Assembly: GCA_963205115.1 (NCBI GenBank)
Contig: CAUJHV010000034.1
Coordinates: 62,001 to 126,000, forward strand
DNA length: 64,000 bases
From: Pseudomonadota bacterium
GTDB taxonomy: Bacteria > Pseudomonadota > Gammaproteobacteria > Burkholderiales > Burkholderiaceae_C
Reading direction: 5' to 3'
The notes under the pieces are model-generated. The model made no database searches. It was not told where the DNA came from and saw nothing but the letters and a program-made list of their open reading frames with translations. Each line of letters begins with the position of its first letter. Within the stretch, counting starts at the first letter, position 1. The position numbers were made by a program, and so were the translations under genes. Positions 16,948-25,600 of this stretch are shown piece by piece.

Positions 16948-19900
16948 TCAGACGCTGTCGGCGAGCTGCTCGGGCGCCGCCGCAGGCGCCGCCGGCACCG
17001 CCCAGCCCTCGGCAAGGAAGGGCCCCAGCCGCGACTGCGCCTCGCGCAGCGCACGCGCCATGCGCGCGGCGACGAGCGACGCACCGGCGGCATCCAGCCC
17101 CACCAGGGCGGCCTCGGCCTGCGCCGCACGCTCGGACAAAGCGCTGTCGCCAAGCGTGCCCGCCAGACCCTTGAGCGTGTGCAACTGCCGCCGCAGCGCC
17201 GTCAGATCGCCGGCCGCCACCAGGGCATCGATCTGCGCCGGCATCGGCTCCAGATCCGCCACAAAATTGGCCAGCAGCCGGCGGTACAAGGCGCTTTGCC
17301 CGCCCATGCGCGCCAGTGCCGGTGCGATATCCACGCCCGCGCGCTCCGCCGCCTGTAGCAGTTCGGGCGCCAGCGCAGGGGACTGGTCCGGCTCGGGTGG
17401 CGCCTCGTGCACCGCCACCGGTTCCGCGCGCCGCGCGTGGCGGTCGATCACGGCAACCAGCTGGTTCAGATCGAACGGCTTGCCCACGTGATCGTCCATG
17501 CCCGCCGCCATGCAGGCCTGGCGGTCGCTGGCCATCACGTTGGCGGTCATCGCGATGATCGGCAGCGCGAGTCCGGGGTGCCCCGCGCGGATGCGCCGCG
17601 AGGCCTCCAGGCCATCCATGACCGGCATCTGCAGGTCCATCAGCACCGCGTCGATGAGTGCGTGCTTGATCGCGACCGCGCGCACCGCCTCGTCGCCATT
17701 GCCCACGAGCAGGACATGCGCGCCTTCGGATTCGAGCAGTTCGCGCACCACCTGCTGGTTGATGCCGTTGTCTTCGGCCACCAGCAGGCGCAGACCGGCC
17801 AGCCGCGCACCGGCCGCAGCCGCCGCGGCACGGGCGGCACCCGGCGCCGGCAATGCCGCCGGCGCGGCCTGTGCGTCAGTCAGCGGCAGGCGCAGTTCGA
17901 ACGAGAAGCGACTGCCCTGGCCCGGCGCGCTGTGCAAAGCCAATTCCCCGCCCATCAGGCGCACCAGCCGTTGGCAGATCGCCAGGCCCAGGCCCGTGCC
18001 GCCGAAGCGGCGCGTGGTGGAGGCCTCGGCCTGCGCGAAGCCTTCGAAGATGCGTTGCTGGTCCTCGAGTGCGATGCCGATGCCGGTATCGGCGACGGCA
18101 AACTCCACGCACACCGCATCGGCTTCGCGGGCACGCACCGCGATCTCGACCACCACTTCGCCCTGCGGCGTGAACTTGATGGCATTGCCGCCCAGGTTGA
18201 CCAGCACCTGCTGCAGCCGCAATTCGTCGCCGACCACGCGGCGCGGCAGCTCCGGGTCGATGTCGAACAGCACTTCGACGTCGGTGCCGGCCGCGCTGGC
18301 CTCCAGGATCGCGCCGAGTCCGCGCACCAGATCCTGCGTCTCGAAGGGCTGCAGGTCGAGCTCCATCTTGCCGGCCTCGACCTTGGAGAAATCCAGGATG
18401 TCGTTCAGCAGCCCCAGCAGCGAGCGCGCGGCGGACTGGGCCTTGCCGACATAGTCGACCTGGCGCGCGACCAGGCTCGTCTTCTCCAGCACCGCCAGCA
18501 TGCCCAGGATCGCAAACATCGGCGAGCGGATCTCGTGTCTCATGATGGCCAGGAACTGCCCCTTGGCGTCGGACGCTTGTTCGGCCACCTGGCGCGCTTG
18601 CACAAGATCGGTGATGTCGATGCGGAAGCCGGCCAGGTGCCCATCGGGCAGCAAGCGGTCGACGAGCTTCACCACGCGGCCATCGACCAGGTTCTGGATT
18701 TCCGTCTTGTCGCCCAGCCGTCGCAAGGCCATGCGCCCGGCCACCCATTCCTCCACACGTCCCTCGGCGGCCGGGTACTGTCCGCGCAGCGCGCCGGCGC
18801 GGATGATGTCCTCGAAGCGCGCGCCCACCACGATGAGGTCGCGGCTGCGCTCGTAGATGCGGCGATATTTTTCGTTGCAGAAGATCAGCCGGTCGTCCGG
18901 GTCGTAGATGACGAAGGCCTCGTCCACGGTGTCGATGGCCCCACGCAGCAGGGCTTCGGCCCGCTTGCGGTCCGTGATGTCGGTGTAGGTGACCACGGCC
19001 CCGCCGCCGGGCAAGGGGCTGCCGGCCACTTCGAGCGTCAGCCCGTTCGGCTGCGCGCGCTCGAATCGGAACGCCTCGGTCGCCTCGCCGGGGCCGGCCA
19101 TGATGCGTGGACCCAGGTCGCCGCCATGCGGATCGCCCTCGTGCTCCAGCCCGAAGGGCAGCAGGTCCCGGTATTCGACCTCGTCCTTGTCGAACAGCGC
19201 CTGCGGCAGATCGAGCAGATCCTTGATGCGGCTGTTGCTGATCACCATGACCTGCCGTGCATCGAACACGCTCAGGCCGCACGGCAGGTGTTCGACGATG
19301 TTGGCCAGCAGCTCGTTGCGCAGCATCAGCTCACGCTCCAGCGCGCGCAGCTCGGACACCTCGAAGCACATGCCGATGATGCGCGGCGGCTGATCGCCCG
19401 TGGCCGGCACCACCTGTGCGGCGCTGCGCACCGTGGCGAGGTGGCCGTCCGCGGACGGGACGCGGTATTCGCGCTCGAAGTGCCGGCCCTCGAACAAGGA
19501 GTCGTCCAGCGCCTGTTGCAGCGCGCGCCGGTCCCGCGTGTCCACCCGCGCCAGCCACTGCGGTACTTCCAGCGTCTGCGACTGCGGTGCCAGGCCGTGC
19601 AGCCGGCAGGTCTGTGCATCCCAGTTGATGCGGCCGGTCGCCGCGTTCAGTTCCCACACGCCGATGCCGGCGCTGTCCGCGGCGAGCTGGAAGCGTTCGG
19701 TGACGAGTTGCAGCGCCAGTTCGTGGCGCTTGCTGCGCGTCACGTCGAAACGCAGCGACAGGTAGCGTTCGATCCGGCCGTTGTCGTCCAGCATCGGGGT
19801 GACCATGGTGTCGACCCAGTACAGGCTGCCGTCCTTGGCGCGGTTGCACACCAGGCCCTGCCAGGCGCCACCTGCGCTGATCGTGCGCCACATCGCGCCC

Positions 19901-21630
19901 CAGAATTCGGGCGGCTGCGCGCCGGAGTTGAGCAAGCGATGGTCCTGGCCGATCAGCTCGTGCCGCTCATAGCCGCTGATCGCGCAGAAGGCGTCGTTGA
20001 CGTCGGCGATCCTGCCGTCTGGCCAGGCCACCGAGACGATGAGGTGCCGGTCGACGGCGTCCAGCAGTGCCGCGTTCGCGCGCTGCGCGCTCGCCAGTTC
20101 GTGGCGCACCTGCACGCGGTCGCTGACGTCCGATTCGATGCACATGTAGCCCGTCAGGGCGCCGCGCTCGTCGCGCAGCGGCTGGATGTCGTACGACACC
20201 CAGCACTGCGCACCGTCGGGCCTGAGGTAGCAGACCTCGCCATGCTGCGGCTCGGGCGCAGCGTCCGATACAGGCCGCGCCGGCGGCGTGCCCGCCTGCG
20301 CGGCGCGCAAACCGTGGAAGTCCTGACCCATCACCGCCGCAGCCTGCAGGCCGCTGATGCGCTCGAAGGTGTCGTTGGCCCAGGTCACGCGGCCACCGGC
20401 ATCGAGCATCACCACGCCGTTGGATGTGTGCCGCGCCACCATGTCCAGACGCGACAGTTCGACCGACAGGTCGCCCGCGCGTGCTTCGGCCCGGCGGCGC
20501 GCTGTGGCGTGGCTGTGGGCCAGGCTGGCCAGCAGCGCCGTGAGCATCAGCCCGGCCAGCGAGACGGCCGCCACCAGCCAGCGGTCGGCCATCGACGCGA
20601 AGGCCTCGGTACCGGTGACGCGCAGCGTGAAATTGCTGCCGACCAGGCGGATCGGGTAGTCGGCGCGTTGCGGCGCGGTGCCGGCCTCGTCGACGCCGGC
20701 GATGCTGGCGGCCGATGGGTAGCGGGTGTGCGCGAAGACACGTTCGCCGGCCGGACCGCCGTAGAAGAGTTCCACCCCGATGCGCGGGTCGGCCAGCACG
20801 GGTGCGCGCTGCAGCAGTTCGTCGACGACGATGGGCGCGTACACCCACCGCGCCAAGGCGGCTTCGCGCTGCGCCGGGGTATTCAGCGGCAGCCCGGGGC
20901 GGTAGACCGGCTGCACGGCCAGGAACCCGGGCTTGTGCCCGCCGTCCTGCACCAGGGTGATGGGCGGCGAGAGCGTCGCTTGTCCGCTGAGCGCGGCCTG
21001 CTCGACGGTGGCCCGGCGCCGCGCCTCGCTGCCCATGTCCAGGCCCAGGGCACGCCGGTTGCGATGCAGCGGTTCCACGCGGGTGATGATGTACAGATCC
21101 GCCGCCTCGGAGGCGGTGAGCTGGTGCACGCCGAAGTCCGGCTGGTCGTTCGACCGCTGCCGCTGCACGAAGGCCGGCAGCTCGCTGCGCGGCACACGTT
21201 CGATGACGCCCAGCCCCCGCACCCCGCCGACCGAGGCGGCCATGTCCTGCTGCTCGACGAAGCGACGGAACGCCGCAGCGTCGGGCGCGTCAAGTACCTG
21301 GACCAGACCCGCCGCCGCCCGCACGCCGAACAGCGGCAGCTCGAAAGCCTGTTCGACCTGCCGTCGGGCTTCTTCCGCACTGTGCTGGAATTGGGCCCGC
21401 GACTGCTGCGCCAGCCTTTCGGACACGGTGGCCGCCACGGCCAGGCTCAGCGCCAGGCCGACCGCCCCGATCAGCAAGGGAAACGCAGCAACCTGTCGCA
21501 GGCGCGTGACGAGACGAGACACGAAAGCTTCCGTGGCGTCGACACGCGGAACGAGCGGGATCTGCCGCATGCCGGCGGATAGGTCGGGACGATCCCATGG
21601 GGATTGTGGAAAGCCCAAGGCACGACCCAT
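16948..21630 (-). CDS. CHASE-PAS hybrid sensor histidine kinase with REC and Hpt domains
   Basis: A 1560-aa membrane sensor. Order of parts: TM1 (about 48-70), periplasmic CHASE-type domain (about 85-345, ending near YPIRLVGSNFTLRV), TM2 (about 355-378), five PAS/PAC units (about 395-1035, several ending in D-I/V-T/S-D), HisKA (about 1040-1105), HATPase_c with GGTGLGLAIC, receiver (about 1310-1425; LLVAEDNGINQQ, phosphoacceptor in VLMDLQMPVMDG, KPFD lysine) and Hpt (about 1450-1550; LHTLKGLAGTLG). The H-box reads MRHEIRSPMFAILG instead of the common MSHEIRTPMNAILG, but the His is kept. It feeds a His-Asp-His phosphorelay; no response regulator is adjacent. The sensory PAS and transmitter parts closely resemble the kinase at 60692. 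Start could be ATG 21630 or ATG 21570; neither has a clear ribosome binding site. Confidence 0.93.
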   Translation of the reverse strand: MGRALGFPQSPWDRPDLSAGMRQIPLVPRVDATEAFVSRLVTRLRQVAAFPLLIGAVGLALSLAVAATVSERLAQQSRAQFQHSAEEARRQVEQAFELPLFGVRAAAGLVQVLDAPDAAAFRRFVEQQDMAASVGGVRGLGVIERVPRSELPAFVQRQRSNDQPDFGVHQLTASEAADLYIITRVEPLHRNRRALGLDMGSEARRRATVEQAALSGQATLSPPITLVQDGGHKPGFLAVQPVYRPGLPLNTPAQREAALARWVYAPIVVDELLQRAPVLADPRIGVELFYGGPAGERVFAHTRYPSAASIAGVDEAGTAPQRADYPIRLVGSNFTLRVTGTEAFASMADRWLVAAVSLAGLMLTALLASLAHSHATARRRAEARAGDLSVELSRLDMVARHTSNGVVMLDAGGRVTWANDTFERISGLQAAAVMGQDFHGLRAAQAGTPPARPVSDAAPEPQHGEVCYLRPDGAQCWVSYDIQPLRDERGALTGYMCIESDVSDRVQVRHELASAQRANAALLDAVDRHLIVSVAWPDGRIADVNDAFCAISGYERHELIGQDHRLLNSGAQPPEFWGAMWRTISAGGAWQGLVCNRAKDGSLYWVDTMVTPMLDDNGRIERYLSLRFDVTRSKRHELALQLVTERFQLAADSAGIGVWELNAATGRINWDAQTCRLHGLAPQSQTLEVPQWLARVDTRDRRALQQALDDSLFEGRHFEREYRVPSADGHLATVRSAAQVVPATGDQPPRIIGMCFEVSELRALERELMLRNELLANIVEHLPCGLSVFDARQVMVISNSRIKDLLDLPQALFDKDEVEYRDLLPFGLEHEGDPHGGDLGPRIMAGPGEATEAFRFERAQPNGLTLEVAGSPLPGGGAVVTYTDITDRKRAEALLRGAIDTVDEAFVIYDPDDRLIFCNEKYRRIYERSRDLIVVGARFEDIIRAGALRGQYPAAEGRVEEWVAGRMALRRLGDKTEIQNLVDGRVVKLVDRLLPDGHLAGFRIDITDLVQARQVAEQASDAKGQFLAIMRHEIRSPMFAILGMLAVLEKTSLVARQVDYVGKAQSAARSLLGLLNDILDFSKVEAGKMELDLQPFETQDLVRGLGAILEASAAGTDVEVLFDIDPELPRRVVGDELRLQQVLVNLGGNAIKFTPQGEVVVEIAVRAREADAVCVEFAVADTGIGIALEDQQRIFEGFAQAEASTTRRFGGTGLGLAICQRLVRLMGGELALHSAPGQGSRFSFELRLPLTDAQAAPAALPAPGAARAAAAAAGARLAGLRLLVAEDNGINQQVVRELLESEGAHVLLVGNGDEAVRAVAIKHALIDAVLMDLQMPVMDGLEASRRIRAGHPGLALPIIAMTANVMASDRQACMAAGMDDHVGKPFDLNQLVAVIDRHARRAEPVAVHEAPPEPDQSPALAPELLQAAERAGVDIAPALARMGGQSALYRRLLANFVADLEPMPAQIDALVAAGDLTALRRQLHTLKGLAGTLGDSALSERAAQAEAALVGLDAAGASLVAARMARALREAQSRLGPFLAEGWAVPAAPAAAPEQLADSV

Positions 21631-21787
21631 CGCACGAATTGGGGTCTGCCCTGCCCATAGTTACGGGCCTGCGCGGACCGCGCGCATCGCTTCGCAGGGC
21701 CCCATGGCCGCAGCCGCCCGGCACCGCCCGCAGCCCGGACGCCGGCGCGCGCGCCGCCAGCGGCAGTCCCGGCGAACGGAAACCGCC

Positions 21788-23362
21788 TCAGCCGGGAATC
21801 GACACCTTCTGACCGCGCTGGCGCGCCCAGCCCATGGTCGCCATGAACTTGGGCGATTGCGCCGGGTTTTCCTCGAGGTGGCGCAGCAGCGACCAGCTGC
21901 CCCACTTCGACCACGGTGCCACCGACGAGAAGTGGCAGTGCAGGTCGCCGCCCACGGCCGTCCAGGCCTCGAAATAGCGCTGGTAGAGCTTGCCCATGCG
22001 CGGATCGGCATTCGCCTGGTGCAGCAGCCGGGTGAGCTTCTCGTTGTTCTCGGCGCCCAGGATGCCCACCAGGTGCTGGCCGCCTTCGTAAGCCACCAGC
22101 CGCAAGCCGTAGCGGTCGGCCACGGACTTCTGCTGCTTCATCCAGTCCACGCATTCGGGCAGCGCGCGGGACTCCAGGTGTTCGAAGAGCTGCTCCAGGC
22201 TCCAACGTTCGACCTCTGCCGCGGTCAGCCCCTTGCCCTCGGAAGCGACGTTGAACGACAGGTAGGGCGCGATGGCCAGCGCGTCGGCACTGCGGAAGGC
22301 ATCGTCGGCCTTGACGATCTGTTCACTGAGGTGCCGGTTGGCGGCCTGTGAGGGCAGCACGCGCAGCAACCGGTCCGGCCCGCCGAAGACCTGCTCCCAG
22401 ATGCGGAAGATCTCCAGCGAACGCCGCGCGGTGTAGGCCGCCGGCGACAGGCGCACCCGCCCCGCCTCGGCCGCCACGTGGCGCGCCTGCGGGAACATGC
22501 CGTTCCAGACCTCGTTGGAGTATTCGATGGCCACGCCCAGCGTCGGCGCGAGCTGGCGCTTGACCAGTTCGGCAAAACGCCGCACGTAGTCGTCGTCGGC
22601 CGTGTGCGGCATGCAGAACCAGGGCATGGTGTTCAGCCGGTTGGCCAGGTCGACCATGACCTCGGCGGGCACGCCCTTGCTCATGAAACTCGCGTCCTCC
22701 GGCTGCGGGCGATCCGCCCAGCGTCCCGAGGCCGCATGGTTGGTCGCCATCCAGTCCATGAAACGCACGCAGGACACGCCGGCCCAGCGCCGCAGGAAAT
22801 CCGGCGCAAAGGCATTGGCCGGGCTGGCGGCGTCGGTGCCGGGCCGCAGCACGCGGATGCCGCGCACGGGATCCTTGGGGTCGGTCTTCTTCAGGCGGCA
22901 CCAGATCGGCCCCTGGCTGGGCTTGGCCTCGATCGTCAGGCGCCCTGCCGCGCGGTCCATGACGCGCGCGCCGCCCCAGAAATCGAGCTCGCCCTTGCCG
23001 CTGTACTGCACGAGATAGGTGCCCGCCGGGTAGAGGCCGCCGTCAGCCGAGCACATCGGCGTCTCGGCCCAGCAGTCGGGCTCCAGCGCCTTGACCCAGC
23101 CCTGGTCGTCCAGTGCCAGCGCCGGCCCCTGGCCCCAGCCGGCGTTCGGGCGCTGGCTGATCCAGCGTCGTGACTGGCGGAAGACATCGGCGAACGGCAG
23201 CTCGGTACCCCAGTCGACCACCGCCGCCAGGTTGATGCCCAGCGACGGCACGGACGCACGCGGCGCGGTGGCGGCCTGTGCGCTGCCGGCCCAGGGCAGG
23301 CTGAGGGCACCGGCCAGCGGCAGGCTGGAACGCAGGAAATGGCGGCGGTCGTAGGCGGTCAT
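21788..23362 (-). CDS. Tat-exported GH-A-like glycoside hydrolase
   Basis: A 524-aa protein with a Tat signal (DRRHFLRSSLPLAG, cleaved near SAQA, residue 30). Two glutamates sit in contexts typical of clan GH-A TIM-barrel glycosidases: Asn283-Glu284 in IEYSNEVWN (acid/base) and Glu426 in VAYEGGQ (nucleophile). I could not assign a GH family, and the N-terminal 180 residues (with DFWGGARVMDR) look like a separate beta-rich module. Exported GH-A-like proteins of this size often act on exopolysaccharide or cellulose-like polymers in the periplasm, but no polysaccharide synthase is adjacent. It follows the MFS gene by 49 bases, so it is likely the third gene of the ParA-like/MFS operon. The ATG at 23362 has GAGAG upstream. 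Confidence 0.75.
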   Translation of the reverse strand: MTAYDRRHFLRSSLPLAGALSLPWAGSAQAATAPRASVPSLGINLAAVVDWGTELPFADVFRQSRRWISQRPNAGWGQGPALALDDQGWVKALEPDCWAETPMCSADGGLYPAGTYLVQYSGKGELDFWGGARVMDRAAGRLTIEAKPSQGPIWCRLKKTDPKDPVRGIRVLRPGTDAASPANAFAPDFLRRWAGVSCVRFMDWMATNHAASGRWADRPQPEDASFMSKGVPAEVMVDLANRLNTMPWFCMPHTADDDYVRRFAELVKRQLAPTLGVAIEYSNEVWNGMFPQARHVAAEAGRVRLSPAAYTARRSLEIFRIWEQVFGGPDRLLRVLPSQAANRHLSEQIVKADDAFRSADALAIAPYLSFNVASEGKGLTAAEVERWSLEQLFEHLESRALPECVDWMKQQKSVADRYGLRLVAYEGGQHLVGILGAENNEKLTRLLHQANADPRMGKLYQRYFEAWTAVGGDLHCHFSSVAPWSKWGSWSLLRHLEENPAQSPKFMATMGWARQRGQKVSIPG

Positions 23363-23411
23363 GGAGTCTCTCGGTACGGGCGGCCGCAGTGGACGCGCCG
23401 GGACGCCAGGC

Positions 23412-24674
23412 TCAGGCCGGGCGCAACGTGGGGCGGGCGTTGTGGCGCACTCGGCGCCACAGCCAGCTGGCAATGCTCAGGTTGAGCAGATTCCAGGCGA
23501 TGCCGTTGATGAACGCCGCGTCGTAGGAACCCGTCAGGTCGAAGATCTTGCCTGAGACCCACCCCCCCAGCGCCATCCCAAAGAGTGTGAACATCAACAC
23601 CGTGCCCACACGCGCTCCCGCCTCCTGGGGCGGAAAGTGCTCCCGCACGATGATGGCGTAGCTGGGCACGATGCCGCCCTGGAACAGGCCGAACAGCGCG
23701 GAGATGACGTACAGAGAGGCCATGCCGTCGAAGGGGATGAACAGCAGCAGCGCCACGCCTTGCAGGAAGCTGCCCAGCAGCAGCGTGCGCAGCCCGCCGA
23801 TGCGGTCGCAGATGAGGCCGCTGATCAGCCGGCTGGCGATGCCCGCGGCCAGCATCAGCGACAGCATCTGCGCCCCGCGGGCCGGGCCGTAGCCCAGGTC
23901 GGTGCAGTAGGCCACGATGTGCACCTGCGGCATGGACATCGCCACGCAGCAGGCCAGGCCCGCCACGCACAGCAGCGTTTGCGCCTGCGTCATCGACAGG
24001 CCGAAAGGCCGGTCGGAGGGCTGCACGGCCGGCGAAGTCGCCGCGGCGGCGGGTCCTGCCGCTGCAGCCACCGGCGCCACCGCCATCGGCGGGCGCCGGC
24101 GCAGGGCCAGCGACAGCAGCGGCAGGCTGATCGCACTCAGCCCCGCCAGCAGGAAGTAGGCCGTGCGCCAGCCGTGCGCCTGCGCAATCGCCTGCACGAT
24201 GGGCGGCCAGATGGCGCCCGCCACGTAGTTGCCGCTGGCGCACACGGCCACGGCGATGCCGCGGCGGCGCACGAACCACAGCGAGGTGTCCGCCACCAGC
24301 GGCGCGAAGGTGGCCGAACTGCCCAGCAGGCCCAGCAGGACGCCGTGGATCCAGGCGAAGGCGAGGATCGAGCTGCTCACTGCTGCGCCCGCAAAACCCA
24401 GCGCCAGGCCCGCGGCGCCGATCCACAGGGGCACGACCACGCCGAAACGGTCCGCCAGGCGGCCCATCAAGATGCCGCCGAAGCCGAAGCCCAGCATCAG
24501 CAACGTGTACGGCAGCGACGCCTCCGCCCGCTGCACGCCAAACTCGGCCTGCACCAGCGGCAGCACGACCGACACCACATACATGGCGCTGCTGCCGATG
24601 GTCATCAACAGCAGCGTCACGCCCAGCCGCAGCCAGGCGTAGCGGCTGTCCGGCGTGTAGGTGGACTCAGGCAC
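23412..24674 (-). CDS. MFS transporter
   Basis: A 420-aa major facilitator with about 12 predicted helices. The motif-A equivalent is GRLADRFGVV, between helices 2 and 3, with a second related loop GLICDRIGGLRT between helices 8 and 9. The general look (short N-terminus, central loop of about 25 Ala/Pro-rich residues) resembles oxalate/formate- or monocarboxylate-type MFS carriers; the substrate is unknown. It starts at a GTG (24674) that overlaps the end of the ParA-like gene by 8 bases, so the pair is translationally coupled. Confidence 0.88.
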   Translation of the reverse strand: MPESTYTPDSRYAWLRLGVTLLLMTIGSSAMYVVSVVLPLVQAEFGVQRAEASLPYTLLMLGFGFGGILMGRLADRFGVVVPLWIGAAGLALGFAGAAVSSSILAFAWIHGVLLGLLGSSATFAPLVADTSLWFVRRRGIAVAVCASGNYVAGAIWPPIVQAIAQAHGWRTAYFLLAGLSAISLPLLSLALRRRPPMAVAPVAAAAGPAAAATSPAVQPSDRPFGLSMTQAQTLLCVAGLACCVAMSMPQVHIVAYCTDLGYGPARGAQMLSLMLAAGIASRLISGLICDRIGGLRTLLLGSFLQGVALLLFIPFDGMASLYVISALFGLFQGGIVPSYAIIVREHFPPQEAGARVGTVLMFTLFGMALGGWVSGKIFDLTGSYDAAFINGIAWNLLNLSIASWLWRRVRHNARPTLRPA

Positions 24675-25476
24675 CGGCTGCGTGGATGCCGGAATAGGCG
24701 TGGTTCAGCCAGATGCGCAGGCGCTGGCGTTCCATCAGCGACAGCCCCGCGCCGTCGATGGCGGTGCTGTTCTTGGCACTCCAGAAGCTGGCGTTGCGCG
24801 CGTCGATCTTCTGCACGATGGGGTCGTGCAGGTGGCGCAGGTCCATCACGTGCGCGCCCAGGCCCTTGGCGCGCACGAGCTGGCCGGAGCGCTCCAGGAT
24901 GCCGAAGTCGTCGCCGCGCATCTGGTTGCGCACGATGATGTAGCGCAGCCGCTGGCCGAAGCGGTCGAGCAGCCGGCGCAGCAGGTCCACACAATCGCGC
25001 CCGGCGTCCATGACGTGCCAGTAGTAAACGCTGATGCCCGAGACATCGGCCATGTCCAGCACGCCGGACTCGTCCATCCACTTGACCAGCGGGTCGTGCG
25101 TCTGTGCGGCCAGGTCGACCAGCACGCGGCAGCCGGGCCGCTCGACGGCGGTTTCGACGATGCGGTCCAGGGCCTCGAAGCTGTCGGCCAGCGCCGGGCG
25201 GGCGAAGTCCGCGTAGAAGCGCAGCAGCGAGCCGTGCGAGCGGTCGGTATCGAAGGCCGCGAAGGGCACGTCGTGGTCGATGAAGTACTGCGCCATCAGG
25301 CGCGACATCATGGACTTGCCGACGCCGCCCTTCTCGCCACCGACGAAGTGGATGCGCGAGACGGCACTCACCTCGAGCGTGGGGAGTTCGAGCGTCGGAA
25401 TATCGGCAGCAGCGGGCGCAGGCGCCGGCTCGGGAGCGGGCGCGGACTCGTGGGGGTCGCTCGCCTGGGGTTCCAT
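24667..25476 (-). CDS. ParA/MinD-like P-loop ATPase
   Basis: A 269-aa SIMIBI-class ATPase. After an acidic Pro/Ala-rich N-terminus (1-40) comes the deviant Walker A GGEKGGVGKS (two lysines as in ParA/MinD), then AFDTDRSHGSL and VLVDLAAQT as Walker A'- and B-like strands. Classical ParA proteins segregate DNA or position cell-envelope machines; here there is no ParB, no parS-like cluster and no plasmid gene nearby. It is instead the leading gene of an operon with an MFS carrier and an exported glycosidase. A related possibility is a MobD/cellulose-synthesis BcsQ-type protein, but motifs do not decide. GGAGA precedes the ATG at 25476. Confidence 0.82.
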   Translation of the reverse strand: MEPQASDPHESAPAPEPAPAPAAADIPTLELPTLEVSAVSRIHFVGGEKGGVGKSMMSRLMAQYFIDHDVPFAAFDTDRSHGSLLRFYADFARPALADSFEALDRIVETAVERPGCRVLVDLAAQTHDPLVKWMDESGVLDMADVSGISVYYWHVMDAGRDCVDLLRRLLDRFGQRLRYIIVRNQMRGDDFGILERSGQLVRAKGLGAHVMDLRHLHDPIVQKIDARNASFWSAKNSTAIDGAGLSLMERQRLRIWLNHAYSGIHAAGA

Positions 25477-25600
25477 GGGTCGTCTCCGGGGTCTGGGGCC
25501 TGGCTATCGTATCGCCGACGCGTAACACGCCGGTTGGCGGGTGCAGGGCGTCCGCAGTCGGGCGCGCCACGAAGGACGCACCGGCCGCCGCCAGCTGCCT

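Noticed and set aside
17407..21582. A 1391-codon plus-strand frame opposite the large hybrid kinase
   Set aside because: It is an antisense frame with His/Gln/Ala-biased composition and no recognisable motif, whereas the minus strand encodes clear CHASE, PAS, HisKA, REC and Hpt domains.
24667..25476. Idea that the ParA-like gene marks a plasmid or chromosome partition locus
   Set aside because: No ParB gene, no parS-like repeats and no replication or mobility genes nearby; the neighbours are metabolic and transport genes.
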